From contig CBDESR010000005.1 in the NCBI GenBank assembly GCA_965242615.1, forward strand, positions 992,001-1,056,000: a stretch of 64,000 nt of DNA. Direction: 5' to 3'. The stretch is from CBDBCU01 sp965242615 (GTDB taxonomy: Bacteria > Chloroflexota > Dehalococcoidia > Lucifugimonadales > UBA3495). The notes under the pieces were generated by a model, which was not told the DNA's origin, did not search any database, and saw only the letters and a program-made list of their open reading frames with translations. The position numbers and the translations under genes were made by a program. This document shows, piece after piece, positions 25,646 through 34,995 of the stretch. The first letter of the stretch is position 1, and each line of letters begins with the position of its first letter.

Positions 25646-28111
25646 TTAGGGCTGGGGAAACAGGGACATTTGCGGCTCTTCTATGGATTCCTCAGCAGGA
25701 TTCATAGTCAAGCTGTCCACCACCGGCAACAACACTGGCGCAATGTATTCGGTGATGCGTTCAACTTCGCCGGGAATATCCTCGGCAGATGCGCCCGGGA
25801 TGTCGCCATTATTACGGTCATCGGCCGGTTCGGTGTTTGCCACGCCGCGGATAACCGCCAGCGACAAGAATACCGCCGCCGTCGAAAAAGCCCCCTGCAC
25901 CGCGGCCAGAGGTTGATTCTTCCGCCGGCTGTAGTCGTGAATATGCTCATTGTCCATATTCACATAAAAATCCCAAGCCTCCCGCTCCGTTGAGGAGGAC
26001 GAGTCAGCAGCAATGCGTACCGCGGTTTTGCTGCTGAAAGAACCGGTTATATGGCCCTCCCACTCCGGCTCGTACACCGGATATATCTTAGGCGACGCTA
26101 CAGCTTCATCGCCCCCACGCCGGCGGCCGCCACCGCCACCGCTTCTTTTTACCGGTTCGATGATTTTCACCTTGACCGTACTTTGGAACGGCTCAATATG
26201 CTGTTCGTCAGAGACGGATACGGTGAAATCGAACTCATCTCCCGCTTTGATAACCGCCGGCGGCAAAGTTCCCGTATCCCAATAGAACCTGGCCGTACCA
26301 TCGCTAGGTCCAGTGCGGTCCCAATGGTTGGTCCAATCACTCCCGTCGCCATCTGCTATCGACCATTTGCCCGGCGACACTTCCCGGTCAAAGTAGTTGT
26401 TCTCCGCATCGGTCTTAAACTCCAGTTGCGCCTTCCGACCAACGCCTACATTGTACTCGGTGCGCCCGGGGTTGAAATAGGTAGGGAACTGCTTGCCCTC
26501 GAAATGGCCGTTGGCGCTGGAGCGGGCACCGCGTCCGGTATGCACCAAATTGGCCCCTTCCAAGAGATACCGGGATATTTCCGGGTTGACGGCAAGGATC
26601 TCCTTCAGCAAATCCTCCCGCAAAGTTTCCTCTTGGTACTTGCTGGCAATGGCGGCATCCCGGCGGCTCTTTTCCAGAGCGCGCAACTGCTCATTCTGGA
26701 AAAGGAAACTTTCCAGCTTGCCCTCGATTTCGGTGGACAAGGGCGAGTCGGACCGTAACCGATCCCGGCTGTTCATAAACAGGTCTTCAAAGTCCCGCCG
26801 GTCTATGCTGCTGCAATCAACCGTAACCAGCAGGTCGTTGGCCAGGTAGCCCTTGCGAACTTTTTGACGCCGGAAAAAGTTGGTAGGAAAGGCGGCGTGC
26901 AACTGCCCGTTATAAAGGAACAAAACCCCGTGCCGGGCCGTGCGGTGACTTTCACCTATGCCCGGCTTAAAGGCATAAATACGAACTTTGACCTGATGAT
27001 TCCGGGCTATTCCCAAGTCAATGCTATGGGGAAAACCCTCCTCCAGCCCCTCCAAGTTCCTTTCAAGGTCGGTGATTATCCCCCGGACCACCCACGGATG
27101 GCTGTCATAGCCGCGACAGTCGAACACCTTGAAAGGCAGGGCCGGTTCCGCCAAAGCAACGGCCAAACGCCGAAACAAAACACTTCCTCGGGAACCCCAA
27201 GTAATGTCGGACTTGGTTCCCTCCCAACGGTACTCATAAAGTTTGACCAACGAGCCATATTGGGAATGACGGGCGTAAGGGTTTTGCCGTTCCGGGAATA
27301 TCGGATAACTGTCCGCACTGAAAGACAGTATCTCCCCGTCCCGCGAATGCGCCGGGAACCATGGGGCCAGATACTCAAAAATGGAACTACGGGAATCTAC
27401 AGAGGGGTCGCGCCGGCGCACGACCGTAAACCCCCACTCATCAGCTCTACCGGTAATGTCAGGTCTCGCCAATTCAGGATTGCGCCGGGAAACAATCAAC
27501 TGGAAGTTATGCTCCTTACTACAGTAAGGAAGCGCGCCGGTAGCTCCCATATTGAATTTGCCCTGCACAAACTTGATCCGGATTTTGTTGTTGCGGTGGA
27601 GGGACAAAAAAGTATTGGGAAAGTCATCCGGGCGTTGTCCTTCGCCACTGTCGGCGATGGTAATGCAAGGGTTGGCTTCCCGTTGCCCCCGCCGGCCTTC
27701 AGGACGCATACCGGTGGCGGTTAGGGTTATCAAATCACCTTGCACGTTGAGCTGAGCATCCGTCCAGTTGGACAACTTCCCGCTCCGGTCAGGGTCAAAC
27801 CTTCCGCCGCCGCCAAAGTAGCGGTGTACCGCCTCCCGAATCGACTGGGGCGCATTAGAGGACTCCGGGTCTTCACCCCGTACCCGGCACTCGTTAGTCA
27901 AGCGGGCATCAATGGCGTTGACAATCTTTTCGACCATCGCGGCCACCGCCTCGCTTTGCTGATTCCCGATAGTACCGTAGTTGTTTTCCAAATCCCCATA
28001 GGGACGCCAAACGCTAGGGTTGTCCCAATAGCCGGCTTCCCGAAGGATTTTGACAACTTCCGTTTCCCGGTCGGCGTACAACAACTTATCGCACAAAATG
28101 CGATTATCCAT
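25646..28111 (-). CDS. GHKL (HSP90/MutL/MORC-like) ATPase protein
   Basis: An 821-residue protein with a clear GHKL ATP-binding module: N-box MVEKIVNAIDA (Glu61, Asn65), G1 box ADSGEG (154-158) and G2 box GKFNMGATGAL (184-194). About 600 further residues follow: a probable transducer domain, a segment around 470-510 rich in charged helix, a beta-sandwich-like part (FTVSVSDEQHIEPFQSTVKV) and a C-terminal domain ending in an MSLFPQP tail. Not gyrase B, MutL or HSP90 proper. Proteins of this kind occur in defence islands, as here, but I know no assigned function. Confidence 0.8.
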   Translation of the reverse strand: MDNRILCDKLLYADRETEVVKILREAGYWDNPSVWRPYGDLENNYGTIGNQQSEAVAAMVEKIVNAIDARLTNECRVRGEDPESSNAPQSIREAVHRYFGGGGRFDPDRSGKLSNWTDAQLNVQGDLITLTATGMRPEGRRGQREANPCITIADSGEGQRPDDFPNTFLSLHRNNKIRIKFVQGKFNMGATGALPYCSKEHNFQLIVSRRNPELARPDITGRADEWGFTVVRRRDPSVDSRSSIFEYLAPWFPAHSRDGEILSFSADSYPIFPERQNPYARHSQYGSLVKLYEYRWEGTKSDITWGSRGSVLFRRLAVALAEPALPFKVFDCRGYDSHPWVVRGIITDLERNLEGLEEGFPHSIDLGIARNHQVKVRIYAFKPGIGESHRTARHGVLFLYNGQLHAAFPTNFFRRQKVRKGYLANDLLVTVDCSSIDRRDFEDLFMNSRDRLRSDSPLSTEIEGKLESFLFQNEQLRALEKSRRDAAIASKYQEETLREDLLKEILAVNPEISRYLLEGANLVHTGRGARSSANGHFEGKQFPTYFNPGRTEYNVGVGRKAQLEFKTDAENNYFDREVSPGKWSIADGDGSDWTNHWDRTGPSDGTARFYWDTGTLPPAVIKAGDEFDFTVSVSDEQHIEPFQSTVKVKIIEPVKRSGGGGGRRRGGDEAVASPKIYPVYEPEWEGHITGSFSSKTAVRIAADSSSSTEREAWDFYVNMDNEHIHDYSRRKNQPLAAVQGAFSTAAVFLSLAVIRGVANTEPADDRNNGDIPGASAEDIPGEVERITEYIAPVLLPVVDSLTMNPAEESIEEPQMSLFPQP

Positions 28112-28189
28112 CTAGGAAACTCCGAATGGATACCGACTTGACCTGCATAAAAGATATTCCATTTGCTTGGGCAAGTCAAGAGACGGCAA

Positions 28190-28336
28190 GGTTCGGTTTG
28201 CTTTTAGGGCATTTCAACTTTACGATTTTTCGTAAGATTGCGGGATAGCGGATTCCTCGCTAACAAGTATGGGGTAGCGAAATTGAGTTGTACGATTCTT
28301 TCGTACAACTGAAAATGCCCTAAAAGCAAACGGAAC
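28190..28336. mobile_element. MITE-like palindromic element with long terminal inverted repeats
   Basis: Terminal arms GGTTCGGTTTGCTTTTAGGG and its inverse CCCTAAAAGCAAACGGAACC pair over about 27 bases with one mismatch. Inside are two smaller hairpins (TTACGATTTTTCGTAA and TTGTACGATTCTTTCGTACAA). It lies between the divergent GHKL and coiled-coil genes and could influence both promoters. Confidence 0.7.
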
Positions 28337-28448
28337 CGCCGGAATTACCCAAGGCTATCGCGGGAACGGAGAGCGTTTGACACCGCCGCCAGCCAGTGCT
28401 ATGCTGTCCCCGTTAAAGGTTGGGATGTCCATTCACCCGCGAGGGTCT

Positions 28449-29027
28449 ATGTCCAACGAAGTAATCGCCATTATCAGCGTCGGCATCAGTTTGGCCGCCA
28501 TTGTGCTCGGCGCAACCGGGCTGATAGTTACGCTGTTCATTCGGTCCGAACGGCGCAGCCAGGAACGCCACGACCGGCTGGAAGCCCGCCACGACCGGCT
28601 GGAAGCCCGGTTCGACGCCTTCCGCGCGGAAATGCGGGCTGATATGGACGCCTTGCGCGCAGAATTCAACACCTTCCGCATCGAAATGCGGACAGAAATG
28701 GACAATTTCCGCGCGGAAATGCGGGCGGATTGGGAAGCCTATCGCACCGAGATGCGGGCGGAATTCGACGCTTTCCGCACGGAAGCTAATGGGGAACTGG
28801 CGGCCCATCGCACGGAAATCAATGCGAAACTGGCTACCCACCAAGAGGAACTGGCGGCGCACAAGGCCGACACCGCCAGCCAGTTCGCCGCCGTGAATGC
28901 CCGACTGGACAATATGCAAGCCTGCCTGGAGCAGCGTTTTGATGCTATTGAGCGCAGCCAAGCCAAGCTGGAGGGGCAGCTGGAGATTATCCAAGGGCTG
29001 CTGTTCCAACGGGTTACTATCTCCTGA
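28449..29027 (+). CDS. Membrane-anchored coiled-coil protein
   Basis: 192 residues from ATG 28449. One N-terminal membrane helix (IAIISVGISLAAIVLGATGLI) is followed by a long charged coiled coil with repeated 11-residue units of the RAEMRADMDAL type and RHDRLEA pairs, continuing to residue 185. The repeats are visible in the DNA as 33-base near-copies. Similar proteins are common in cyanobacteria and Chloroflexota and have no known role. The ORF is open further upstream, but this ATG gives the cleanest N-terminus. Confidence 0.75.
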   Translation: MSNEVIAIISVGISLAAIVLGATGLIVTLFIRSERRSQERHDRLEARHDRLEARFDAFRAEMRADMDALRAEFNTFRIEMRTEMDNFRAEMRADWEAYRTEMRAEFDAFRTEANGELAAHRTEINAKLATHQEELAAHKADTASQFAAVNARLDNMQACLEQRFDAIERSQAKLEGQLEIIQGLLFQRVTIS

Positions 29028-29102
29028 ACCGGGGTAGGGGTTATTGCGGGGGGAATTCTCGCCGGAAGTTCCCTTGCGCCCTTTCAATGCTTTTAATCAG
29101 CT

Positions 29103-30110
29103 ATGAAATTAGGCTTTTTCATCACCAACCAGTATCTGCCGGGGGAGTCGATGCCCCGGAAAATTGCCGAAAGCGCCGAGCAGGTGCGGGCGGCCCGGGA
29201 TGCCGGGTTTGACCTGATTTGCACCGGGCAGCACTACCTGGCGGCTCCTTACCAGATGAGCGCCAGTTTCCCGCTGTTGGCACGGTTGGCCGCCGAAGCC
29301 GGGGATATGGAAGTGGCGGCGACGGTGGTACTGGTGCCGTTGCATAATCCGGTGGAACTGGCGGAAAGCGTGGCGACTATGGATGCCATCTGCAACGGAC
29401 GCTTTATCTTTGGCGTGGGCCTGGGCTATCGGGAGGAGGAATATACGGCCTTTGGCGTGGAACGGGGGCAAAGAGTGGCCCGGCTGCGGGAAGCTCTGGA
29501 AGTGATGAAACGGCTGTGGACGGAGCCGGAAGTAGAGTTTAACGGGCAGTTTTACCAGGTGCCGCGTATTGCCCCGGCGACCCGGCCGGTACAGCAGCCG
29601 CATCCGCCCATCTGGGTCGCCGCCAACAACGATGTCGCCATCCGCCGGGCGGCCCGCTGGGGACTGCCCTGGCTGGTGAACCCCCACGCTACGATGGACT
29701 TGGTGGCCCGGCAGTGGGCTGGTTATCAGGAGGCTTTGGCCCGGGCCGGGCAGCCGACGCCGGACATTTTGCCGATGATGCGGGAGTTGTATGTAGCCCC
29801 CGACCGGGAAACCGCCTACTTCCAAAGCGAACCCTACCTGGGCCCCAAATACGCCGCCTACGCCGCTTGGGGGCAGGATAAAGCCTTGCCCGGCGAGGAA
29901 AGTTTTTCCGTTCCCTACCGGGATTTGGCCCGGGATCGCTTTCTGCTGGGTTCTCCGGAGGATGTGGCTGGGGAAATCCGCCGCTATGGGCAGGAGTTGG
30001 GCGTCAACTGCCTGATTTTCCGGATGCAGTGGCCGGGGATGTCTCAAGCCGACACCTTGCGGCAGATTGAGCTGATGGGAGCGGAAGTCATCCCCCGGGT
30101 GCGGGATTAG
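29103..30110 (+). CDS. LLM-class flavin-dependent oxidoreductase
   Basis: 335-residue luciferase-like TIM-barrel protein: MKLGFFITNQYLPGESMPRK, FDLICTGQHYLAAPYQ, VLVPLHNPVELAESVATMD, then GRFIFGVGLGYREEEY at the flavin site and PIWVAANNDVAIRRAARWG. This is a different subgroup from the LLM gene at 8473, closer to FMN or F420 monooxygenase/reductase-like proteins. Substrate not predictable. It ends 19 bases before IS remnants. Confidence 0.88.
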   Translation: MKLGFFITNQYLPGESMPRKIAESAEQVRAARDAGFDLICTGQHYLAAPYQMSASFPLLARLAAEAGDMEVAATVVLVPLHNPVELAESVATMDAICNGRFIFGVGLGYREEEYTAFGVERGQRVARLREALEVMKRLWTEPEVEFNGQFYQVPRIAPATRPVQQPHPPIWVAANNDVAIRRAARWGLPWLVNPHATMDLVARQWAGYQEALARAGQPTPDILPMMRELYVAPDRETAYFQSEPYLGPKYAAYAAWGQDKALPGEESFSVPYRDLARDRFLLGSPEDVAGEIRRYGQELGVNCLIFRMQWPGMSQADTLRQIELMGAEVIPRVRD

Positions 30111-30128
30111 GGTGTGTGGACAATCGAA

Positions 30129-30617
30129 TCAGGCAACCGCTGTGGCCTTTGGATACTCCGCTGCCTGCCGCTGGTTCGGCTTCGCTCTGAGGAACCAGGC
30201 GACCAGGCTGACCATTCCAGCGTAACTAGCCGCCAGTTTAGCATAGCGGCCAGCAATGCCCCGGAAATGTTTCAAGTCGCTGAACGCGTTTTCCACCCGA
30301 TGCCGCCGCTGGTAACTCCCTTCGTCAAACCCGAGCGGCTCCTTTCCGATGGGCCCGCCCGGGAATGGCCGCCGTAATGTTCCGCGCAGCCAGCCCGCGC
30401 CGAACCCCAGCGCGGTCATACGCCTTGTCGCCCAGAAGCTCCCGGGTCTCCGTCAAAGGCACACTTTCCAATAGCGCGGGCAGCTCTTTCACCTCGGCGG
30501 CATTCCCCGGCCTTAACCGGAACTGAACCAACTGGCCATGGCCGTCGGTCAACGCCAGCAGTTTGGTGGTCAGCCCGCCACGGCTGCGGCCGACGGCTTG
30601 GGCTTGCCGGCTTGACG
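30129..30617 (-). pseudogene. IS5-family transposase fragment, frameshifted
   Basis: Two minus-strand frames together give the C-terminal part of an IS5-type DDE transposase. The first (upstream) frame reads VGRSRGGLTTKLLALTDGHG and LLGDKAYD (second catalytic Asp). The second reads RRHRVENAFSDLKHFRGIA (Glu region) to LVAWFLRAKPNQ. The frame changes near 30380 at a GGAAAGGAGCC run, and the N-terminal half with the first Asp is missing. Not functional as seen. Confidence 0.85.
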
Positions 30618-31494
30618 CCGGGGCCCCTTAGCCACCCTGTACGAATGGGTGCGGGACTACACTGACAAGGCCACGGCGGTAATGCCGGATTACCCGGCGC
30701 AGGTGGGGACGGAATGGGTAGCGGATGAAATGATGGTGGATGTGGGCGGGCAAAAGGTTTGGAATTGGAATGTAATGGATTCCGAAACCCGCTATATCTT
30801 GGCATCCCATCTGGCTAAAGAGCGCAACACCCGACAAGCAGAGATAGTGATTGCCAAGGCGTTGCGGGCCGCTGCTGAACCGCCCAAGTCCCTAAAGACG
30901 GATAAGTTGGGGTCGTACAAGGCGGCGATGGATGCGGAGTTCCCGGAAATCAAGCATATCCAGAGTCAAGGAATGAAGGCAGCGGTCAACAATAACCTGT
31001 CGGAGCGGTTACAAGGGACATATCGGCAAAGGGTCAAAACCTTGCGGGGTCTGGATAGTTTGGAAACGGGGCAAAGGTATCTGGACGGCTGGACGCTGAC
31101 CTACAACCTGTTCCGGGAACACGAGTCCTTGGGCTTTGACACGCCGGGTCAGCGGGCAAAGGTGAACGCCCCCTTTGCCGAGTGGGAGGATGTGGTGCTG
31201 TATCGGGATAAGCCGGCAAAGCCGGCGGCGGCCTTGCCGTTGAAACGGCGGGAGTTTCCCGATATGGAGGTCAAGCCGGCAAAGAAAGGCGGCGGTGGGG
31301 GACGGCGGCGGCGCAAGGAGCCAAAAGCCCCTAACGAGGTTCGGGTAAAGACCGGGGGCGGTGAGTCGGGTAAGAAGGGCGGGGAAAGGCGGCGGGTGAT
31401 TGCCCGGCGGCGGCAAGGTCGGTTGTTCTGCCCCCCCCCCCGTACAACAAATGCCCCCCCTGCGAAGCGGGAACGACCCTTGCCCCAATTTTAA
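30616..31494 (+). pseudogene. IS6-like DDE transposase, N-terminally truncated
   Basis: The readable product starts at TLYEWVRDYTDKA and holds the catalytic core: GTEWVADEMMVDVGG (first Asp), SLKTDKLGSY (second Asp), NNNLSERLQGTYRQRVKTLR (Glu). These fit IS6/IS240-like enzymes. The N-terminal zinc-ribbon and HTH part is lost where it abuts the IS5 remnant. Beyond about 31220 the frame runs on through basic and low-complexity codons and an 11-C run, probably not part of the original protein. Confidence 0.8.
31431..31441. repeat. Poly-C run (11 bases)
   Basis: An uninterrupted run of 11 C at the 3' end of the IS6-like remnant. Confidence 0.85.
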
Positions 31495-31678
31495 GGAGGC
31501 TCACTTATCGGTGAGAGGCACGGGAGTTTCTACCAACTATTTGTATTAAGTGCGGGCTTAAAATGCCTACTGAAGTAGCCATAGGGAATTACCCACAGCA
31601 AATCAAGAAGTTTTACGAGAATTTGGGGTTATTCGACTGAACGGTACTGTTCCATTTTGTTGGGGGGATTGGCTGCCT

Positions 31679-31834
31679 CTACTCGTTGTCCTCTACGGGC
31701 AACAAGCCAAACCCGCAATCAAAGCATTCCCGCAGGTGCGGCTCTCGCAAGCACACCAGCAACTCTCCGACCTCGGCTTCCGAACGTCCGCATACACAAC
31801 ACCGGTGATAGTCGCCAAGTCCTGATGAAGCCAA
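31679..31834 (-). CDS. Small zinc-ribbon-like protein
   Basis: About 51 residues from a TTG (no better start is visible; upstream stop at about 31853). It contains YHRCCVCGRSEAEVGE and LRECFDCGFGLLP, two CxxC pairs about 25 residues apart, i.e. a treble-clef or zinc-ribbon shape. It overlaps the end of the preceding 55-residue ORF. It lies inside the IS6-ended element. Not recognised as a known family. Confidence 0.45.
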   Translation of the reverse strand: MASSGLGDYHRCCVCGRSEAEVGELLVCLREPHLRECFDCGFGLLPVEDNE

Positions 31835-31845
31835 AGCATAGTGAA

Positions 31846-32013
31846 TTATCCCTCAACATCGAGATGACCGGCAACCCACTGCCGACGCCATTCCTTTACC
31901 CGCTCATCCATTTCCCACGCTATCCGCTCCGTGGCCGCCCAGCCAATTTCATCAGGCCGGCACGACATCGGCTTGCGGTTTTGCGGGAATAGCGGCCACG
32001 GTTTCCCATTCAT
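31846..32013 (-). CDS. Small hypothetical protein in IS6-ended element
   Basis: 55 residues starting MNGKPWPLFPQNRKPMSCRP and ending with an amphipathic, Trp-rich helix (WEMDERVKEWRRQWVAGHL). The start codon is 7 bases inside the 13-C run at the element end. Composition looks protein-like, but I do not recognise it. It may be co-translated with the zinc-ribbon ORF downstream. Confidence 0.45.
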   Translation of the reverse strand: MNGKPWPLFPQNRKPMSCRPDEIGWAATERIAWEMDERVKEWRRQWVAGHLDVEG

Positions 32014-32020
32014 CGTTCAG

Positions 32021-32033
32021 CCCCCCCCCCCCC
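32021..32033. repeat. Poly-C run (13 bases) in element terminus
   Basis: 13 C directly inside the right terminal inverted repeat of the 31643-32051 element. Confidence 0.85.
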
Positions 32034-32169
32034 GCAAAATGGAACAGAACCGGCTTTCCCGGGAAAACCGGAATTAAGGAATGACGGTTTTAATGCCACT
32101 GCTTCCGGGGGTAGCGCGCCGGGCAATTGGGCTATATAATCCCCCGCAAAAAAGGAGCAGGGGCAAGCA

Positions 32170-34620
32170 GTGATTAAGACGCCACATCCCGGCCGCCGTT
32201 TCCCCGGCTTGCTGCCCGTTTTCCTGCTGGCCTTGCTGACGACGGCTTGCACCGCCTCGTCCGCCGCGCCCCTGCTGCCGGTCAACTCCGCCGTCCCCGG
32301 CAATCCGCCGACTAACCCAGCGGGCGTTGACCCAGAGTTGCGCGCCAACGCCCCCGTTCCGGCCGCCTTGCCGCCGGCGTCTCCCGTTCCGGTACCGGCT
32401 CCCACTGCCGTTAATCCCGCCCAGGCGGCTAACGGCACTGCGGATGGTAGCCCGGCGGTGTTGCCGGCACCGGGCTTGGCGGCTCCCGGGGCTACGGTCG
32501 CGGCGCCGACCGCTACTGTTTCGCCTACGGCCGGCCGGTTATCATCTCCGACGGCTATTCCGGTATCGCCGGCTCTATCGCCCGGGCCGACGCCGCATCC
32601 CGGCAACAGTCCCTGGGTGCGGCAGCGGTTGGAATCTGTCATTAACCTCTATAACCTTACTGAAGCCGGGGCCGCCCTGCTTTACAGCTTGGAGACGCGG
32701 CAGATGTTGGGCGAGCCGGGCTATTTCGGCAGTTACGGCTTTCACGGCTGGGCCGGCGTCGGCGAAGCCAAGCCCAACCCGGTAATGCACGAACTTTCCC
32801 ATTCCTATTGGGGCGGCTTTCCGGTAGCCGGCCGGCCCGATTTGTCTTGGGAAATCCCGGACGGGGAAACGGTGTCGCCGGCTTTGCAAAGCTACCACGA
32901 CGCCGCGTTGACTTTTATGGCGCAGCCGCCGGATGATTACGAACTGCTGCGGCAGCGGTGGCGCAACTTGCCGGAACTTTCCGCCGACAACCTGGAGCCG
33001 CTGCTGCACAGCGCGGAAGCCGATTTGATTTACGACACCGGCGGCCATTTGGCGTTAGTGCCGCCCATCCTGCGCCCCTACTGGCTATATCTGCTGCGGG
33101 AGGGGCCGTTTCCCGACTGGTACGCCGCGGCGGCCTGGTATCAGAGCTTGCCCCCGGAGCAGCGGCATACCGCCGGTCAGTATCTGGGTTATACCCATCT
33201 GGATTTGCGCGGTTACGCCGCCTTGCCGCCTTATGAACCGTCCGCTGACTTGCTGGCGTCCCCCCGCCGCTGGCTGAACCGGGAGGAACGGCAACGGCTC
33301 TTTGACTTTGCCGCCCAGTTTGACCTGCTTTTGGGCGACCCGGAAAAGGAAACCAATTTCTGGTTCTGGCGCAGCTATCTACGGGATAAACTGGATTTGT
33401 ACCGGCGGCATCCCGGCTACCTGCAATCCCTGACTCTGCCGCGTGCGGGCCAAGTGGACGCCGCCTTGTCCACCCTGACCGCCGTGGCCGGGCAATCCCC
33501 GGAATGGCAAACCGAATATATCGCCGCCCGTCTGCCGGAACAGCCCTTTCTGGTCAACTTCCTGCCGGCGTTGGACAACCCGGTTCTGCTGGAACTGTTC
33601 GCCCGGGATACGCCGCTGCCGCCGGGTACTACCTTGTCCGCTACGGCCGCCTTTGTCGAACATCTGAACCGCTTCGACCAAGTAATGCGCCCCACTTTGA
33701 CCGCCGGCCAGCGGGACGCCGCCGCCGGAGCCGGCGAGCTACGCCGTTTCCTCGAGGAACAGAATTACGGCCCGCCGGAGGATGTGCGCCTCTTTCTGGA
33801 TTTGCTGCGGGATGCGGACCGGGATACCGCCCGGCGGGTGGTAATGGCTCTGGAGACGGACGCTTTCCGCCGGCTGCTGACCGTCGCCCCGGCGCAAATT
33901 CGCGCCATCCTGCCCCCGGCGGACTTGCTGCCCCGGCTGGAAGTTACTGCGGCGGCGGACACCCTGGCCTTGCAGCGCGGCATTGCCCTGTTGGTCGCCG
34001 AGGCGTCCGGCAACTATCGCATCGACGAACTCTATCTGCAAGGCTTGTATCAGGTTATCGCTGACCGCACCCAAAGGGAACCGGCGGCAACTTTGGCTAT
34101 CCTGCTGGACAGCCCGGTGCCTTTGGGCGGCTTTCTCCGGGAACAGCCGGCGGCCGCCGCTTGGGCCCTGTCGATTTATCCGGCGGCCGCGGCCCAGTTG
34201 ATTCGGGACAGCGACCCGGTGCTGCTGCCCCCGCCGGCGGCCATCTACCGGCTGATTTACGCCGACCCGGCCCTGGCTGCGGACTTGACGATTATCCTGG
34301 ACGCTATGGGGGAGGATAAGATAGTGCGGGAAGCCCTGGCCTGGTTTGCCTACGATAAAAGCCGGGCGGCGCGGCTGCCGGATTTGCCTATTTCGCTGGC
34401 CGGGGATGGGCAGTATCTTGCTGCCCTGCTGGAACGGGGCGGCCGCCCCTGGCTGGCGCAACGCTTACAGCAAGCCCGCGCCGACTTTGCCCAACGGGCC
34501 GCCCGCGGCGAAGTGGCCGCCGATTTCCCCGCCCAATACCAAGCCACGCTCCAAGCCGCCATAGCAACCTTGCCCGAGGGTGAAACCAAATCGGCCCTGC
34601 GGGAGCTGATTGGGGAGTAG
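32170..34620 (+). CDS. Large lipoprotein with HELSH metallopeptidase-like motif
   Basis: 816 residues. The lipoprotein signal ends LLALLTTACT (lipobox Cys about 27). Next comes a Pro/Ala-rich linker to about residue 150, then a folded region beginning WVRQRLESVINLYNLT. It carries PVMHELSHSYWGGFPV, an HExxH-type motif like zinc peptidases, and a long helical C-terminal part without recognised repeats. No third zinc ligand can be named. Predicted cell-surface. A GGAGCAGGGGC site precedes the start. Proteolytic activity is an inference from one motif. Confidence 0.7.
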   Translation: MIKTPHPGRRFPGLLPVFLLALLTTACTASSAAPLLPVNSAVPGNPPTNPAGVDPELRANAPVPAALPPASPVPVPAPTAVNPAQAANGTADGSPAVLPAPGLAAPGATVAAPTATVSPTAGRLSSPTAIPVSPALSPGPTPHPGNSPWVRQRLESVINLYNLTEAGAALLYSLETRQMLGEPGYFGSYGFHGWAGVGEAKPNPVMHELSHSYWGGFPVAGRPDLSWEIPDGETVSPALQSYHDAALTFMAQPPDDYELLRQRWRNLPELSADNLEPLLHSAEADLIYDTGGHLALVPPILRPYWLYLLREGPFPDWYAAAAWYQSLPPEQRHTAGQYLGYTHLDLRGYAALPPYEPSADLLASPRRWLNREERQRLFDFAAQFDLLLGDPEKETNFWFWRSYLRDKLDLYRRHPGYLQSLTLPRAGQVDAALSTLTAVAGQSPEWQTEYIAARLPEQPFLVNFLPALDNPVLLELFARDTPLPPGTTLSATAAFVEHLNRFDQVMRPTLTAGQRDAAAGAGELRRFLEEQNYGPPEDVRLFLDLLRDADRDTARRVVMALETDAFRRLLTVAPAQIRAILPPADLLPRLEVTAAADTLALQRGIALLVAEASGNYRIDELYLQGLYQVIADRTQREPAATLAILLDSPVPLGGFLREQPAAAAWALSIYPAAAAQLIRDSDPVLLPPPAAIYRLIYADPALAADLTIILDAMGEDKIVREALAWFAYDKSRAARLPDLPISLAGDGQYLAALLERGGRPWLAQRLQQARADFAQRAARGEVAADFPAQYQATLQAAIATLPEGETKSALRELIGE

Positions 34621-34650
34621 GATGGGGATTAGCGGCATTGCCGCCCCATC
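34621..34650. terminator. Hairpin between convergent genes
   Basis: GATGGGG ... CCCCATC (7-bp stem) with an inner CGGCATTGCCG, followed by GGTTTTG. It sits 1 base after the lipoprotein stop and before the convergent moaD-like gene. Confidence 0.5.
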
Positions 34651-34680
34651 GGTTTTGCGATTGGCAAGCCCGGCCGCTTG

Positions 34681-34956
34681 CTACCCCCCGGCTACGGCCG
34701 GCACTATGCTGATTTCGTCCCCGGCGGCGGCGGTCGTATCCAAGCCTTGCAGGAAACGCACATCCTCGCCGTTCAGGTAAATGTTGACGAAGTAGCGGAG
34801 TTCCCCGTTTTCGTCGATGAGCCGTTCCTTGATGCCGGGATAGTCGGCTTCCAGGGTTTCAATCATTGCGGACAAGGCGGCGGCTTCCAGTTCTACCTTG
34901 TCCTGGCCGTTGGTCATACGGCGCAGGGGCGTGGGAATGCGAACCACGACGGACAT
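34681..34956 (-). CDS. MoaD/ThiS-family sulfur carrier protein
   Basis: 91 residues with a beta-grasp pattern (VVVRIPTPLRRMTNGQ, NIYLNGEDVRF, DEISIVPAVAGG) and the C-terminal Gly-Gly needed for adenylation and thiocarboxylation. It is in a run with thrC, NIL and HEPN genes rather than molybdopterin or thiamine genes. Carriers of this type next to amino-acid genes feed sulfur into cysteine or homocysteine synthesis in other bacteria. Confidence 0.9.
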   Translation of the reverse strand: MSVVVRIPTPLRRMTNGQDKVELEAAALSAMIETLEADYPGIKERLIDENGELRYFVNIYLNGEDVRFLQGLDTTAAAGDEISIVPAVAGG

Positions 34957-34995
34957 TTTCGGGGAATCCTCCTTTTTCGTGCGGTGTCGGCCGCC

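Larger units (their letters stand above)
31643..32051. mobile_element. Small element with IS6-like terminal inverted repeats
   Basis: GGTACTGTTCCATTTTG (31643-31659) and the inverse of GGTTCTGTTCCATTTTG (32035-32051) form 17-bp ends with one mismatch; both resemble IS6-family ends. Each end continues inward into a G/C run (GGGGGG on the left, 13 C on the right). It holds two small minus-strand ORFs and no transposase. No target duplication is seen. Confidence 0.65.

Noticed and set aside
30616..31494. Functional IS6 transposase
   Set aside because: N-terminal domain missing, no paired ends around it, and the 3' end runs into low-complexity DNA.
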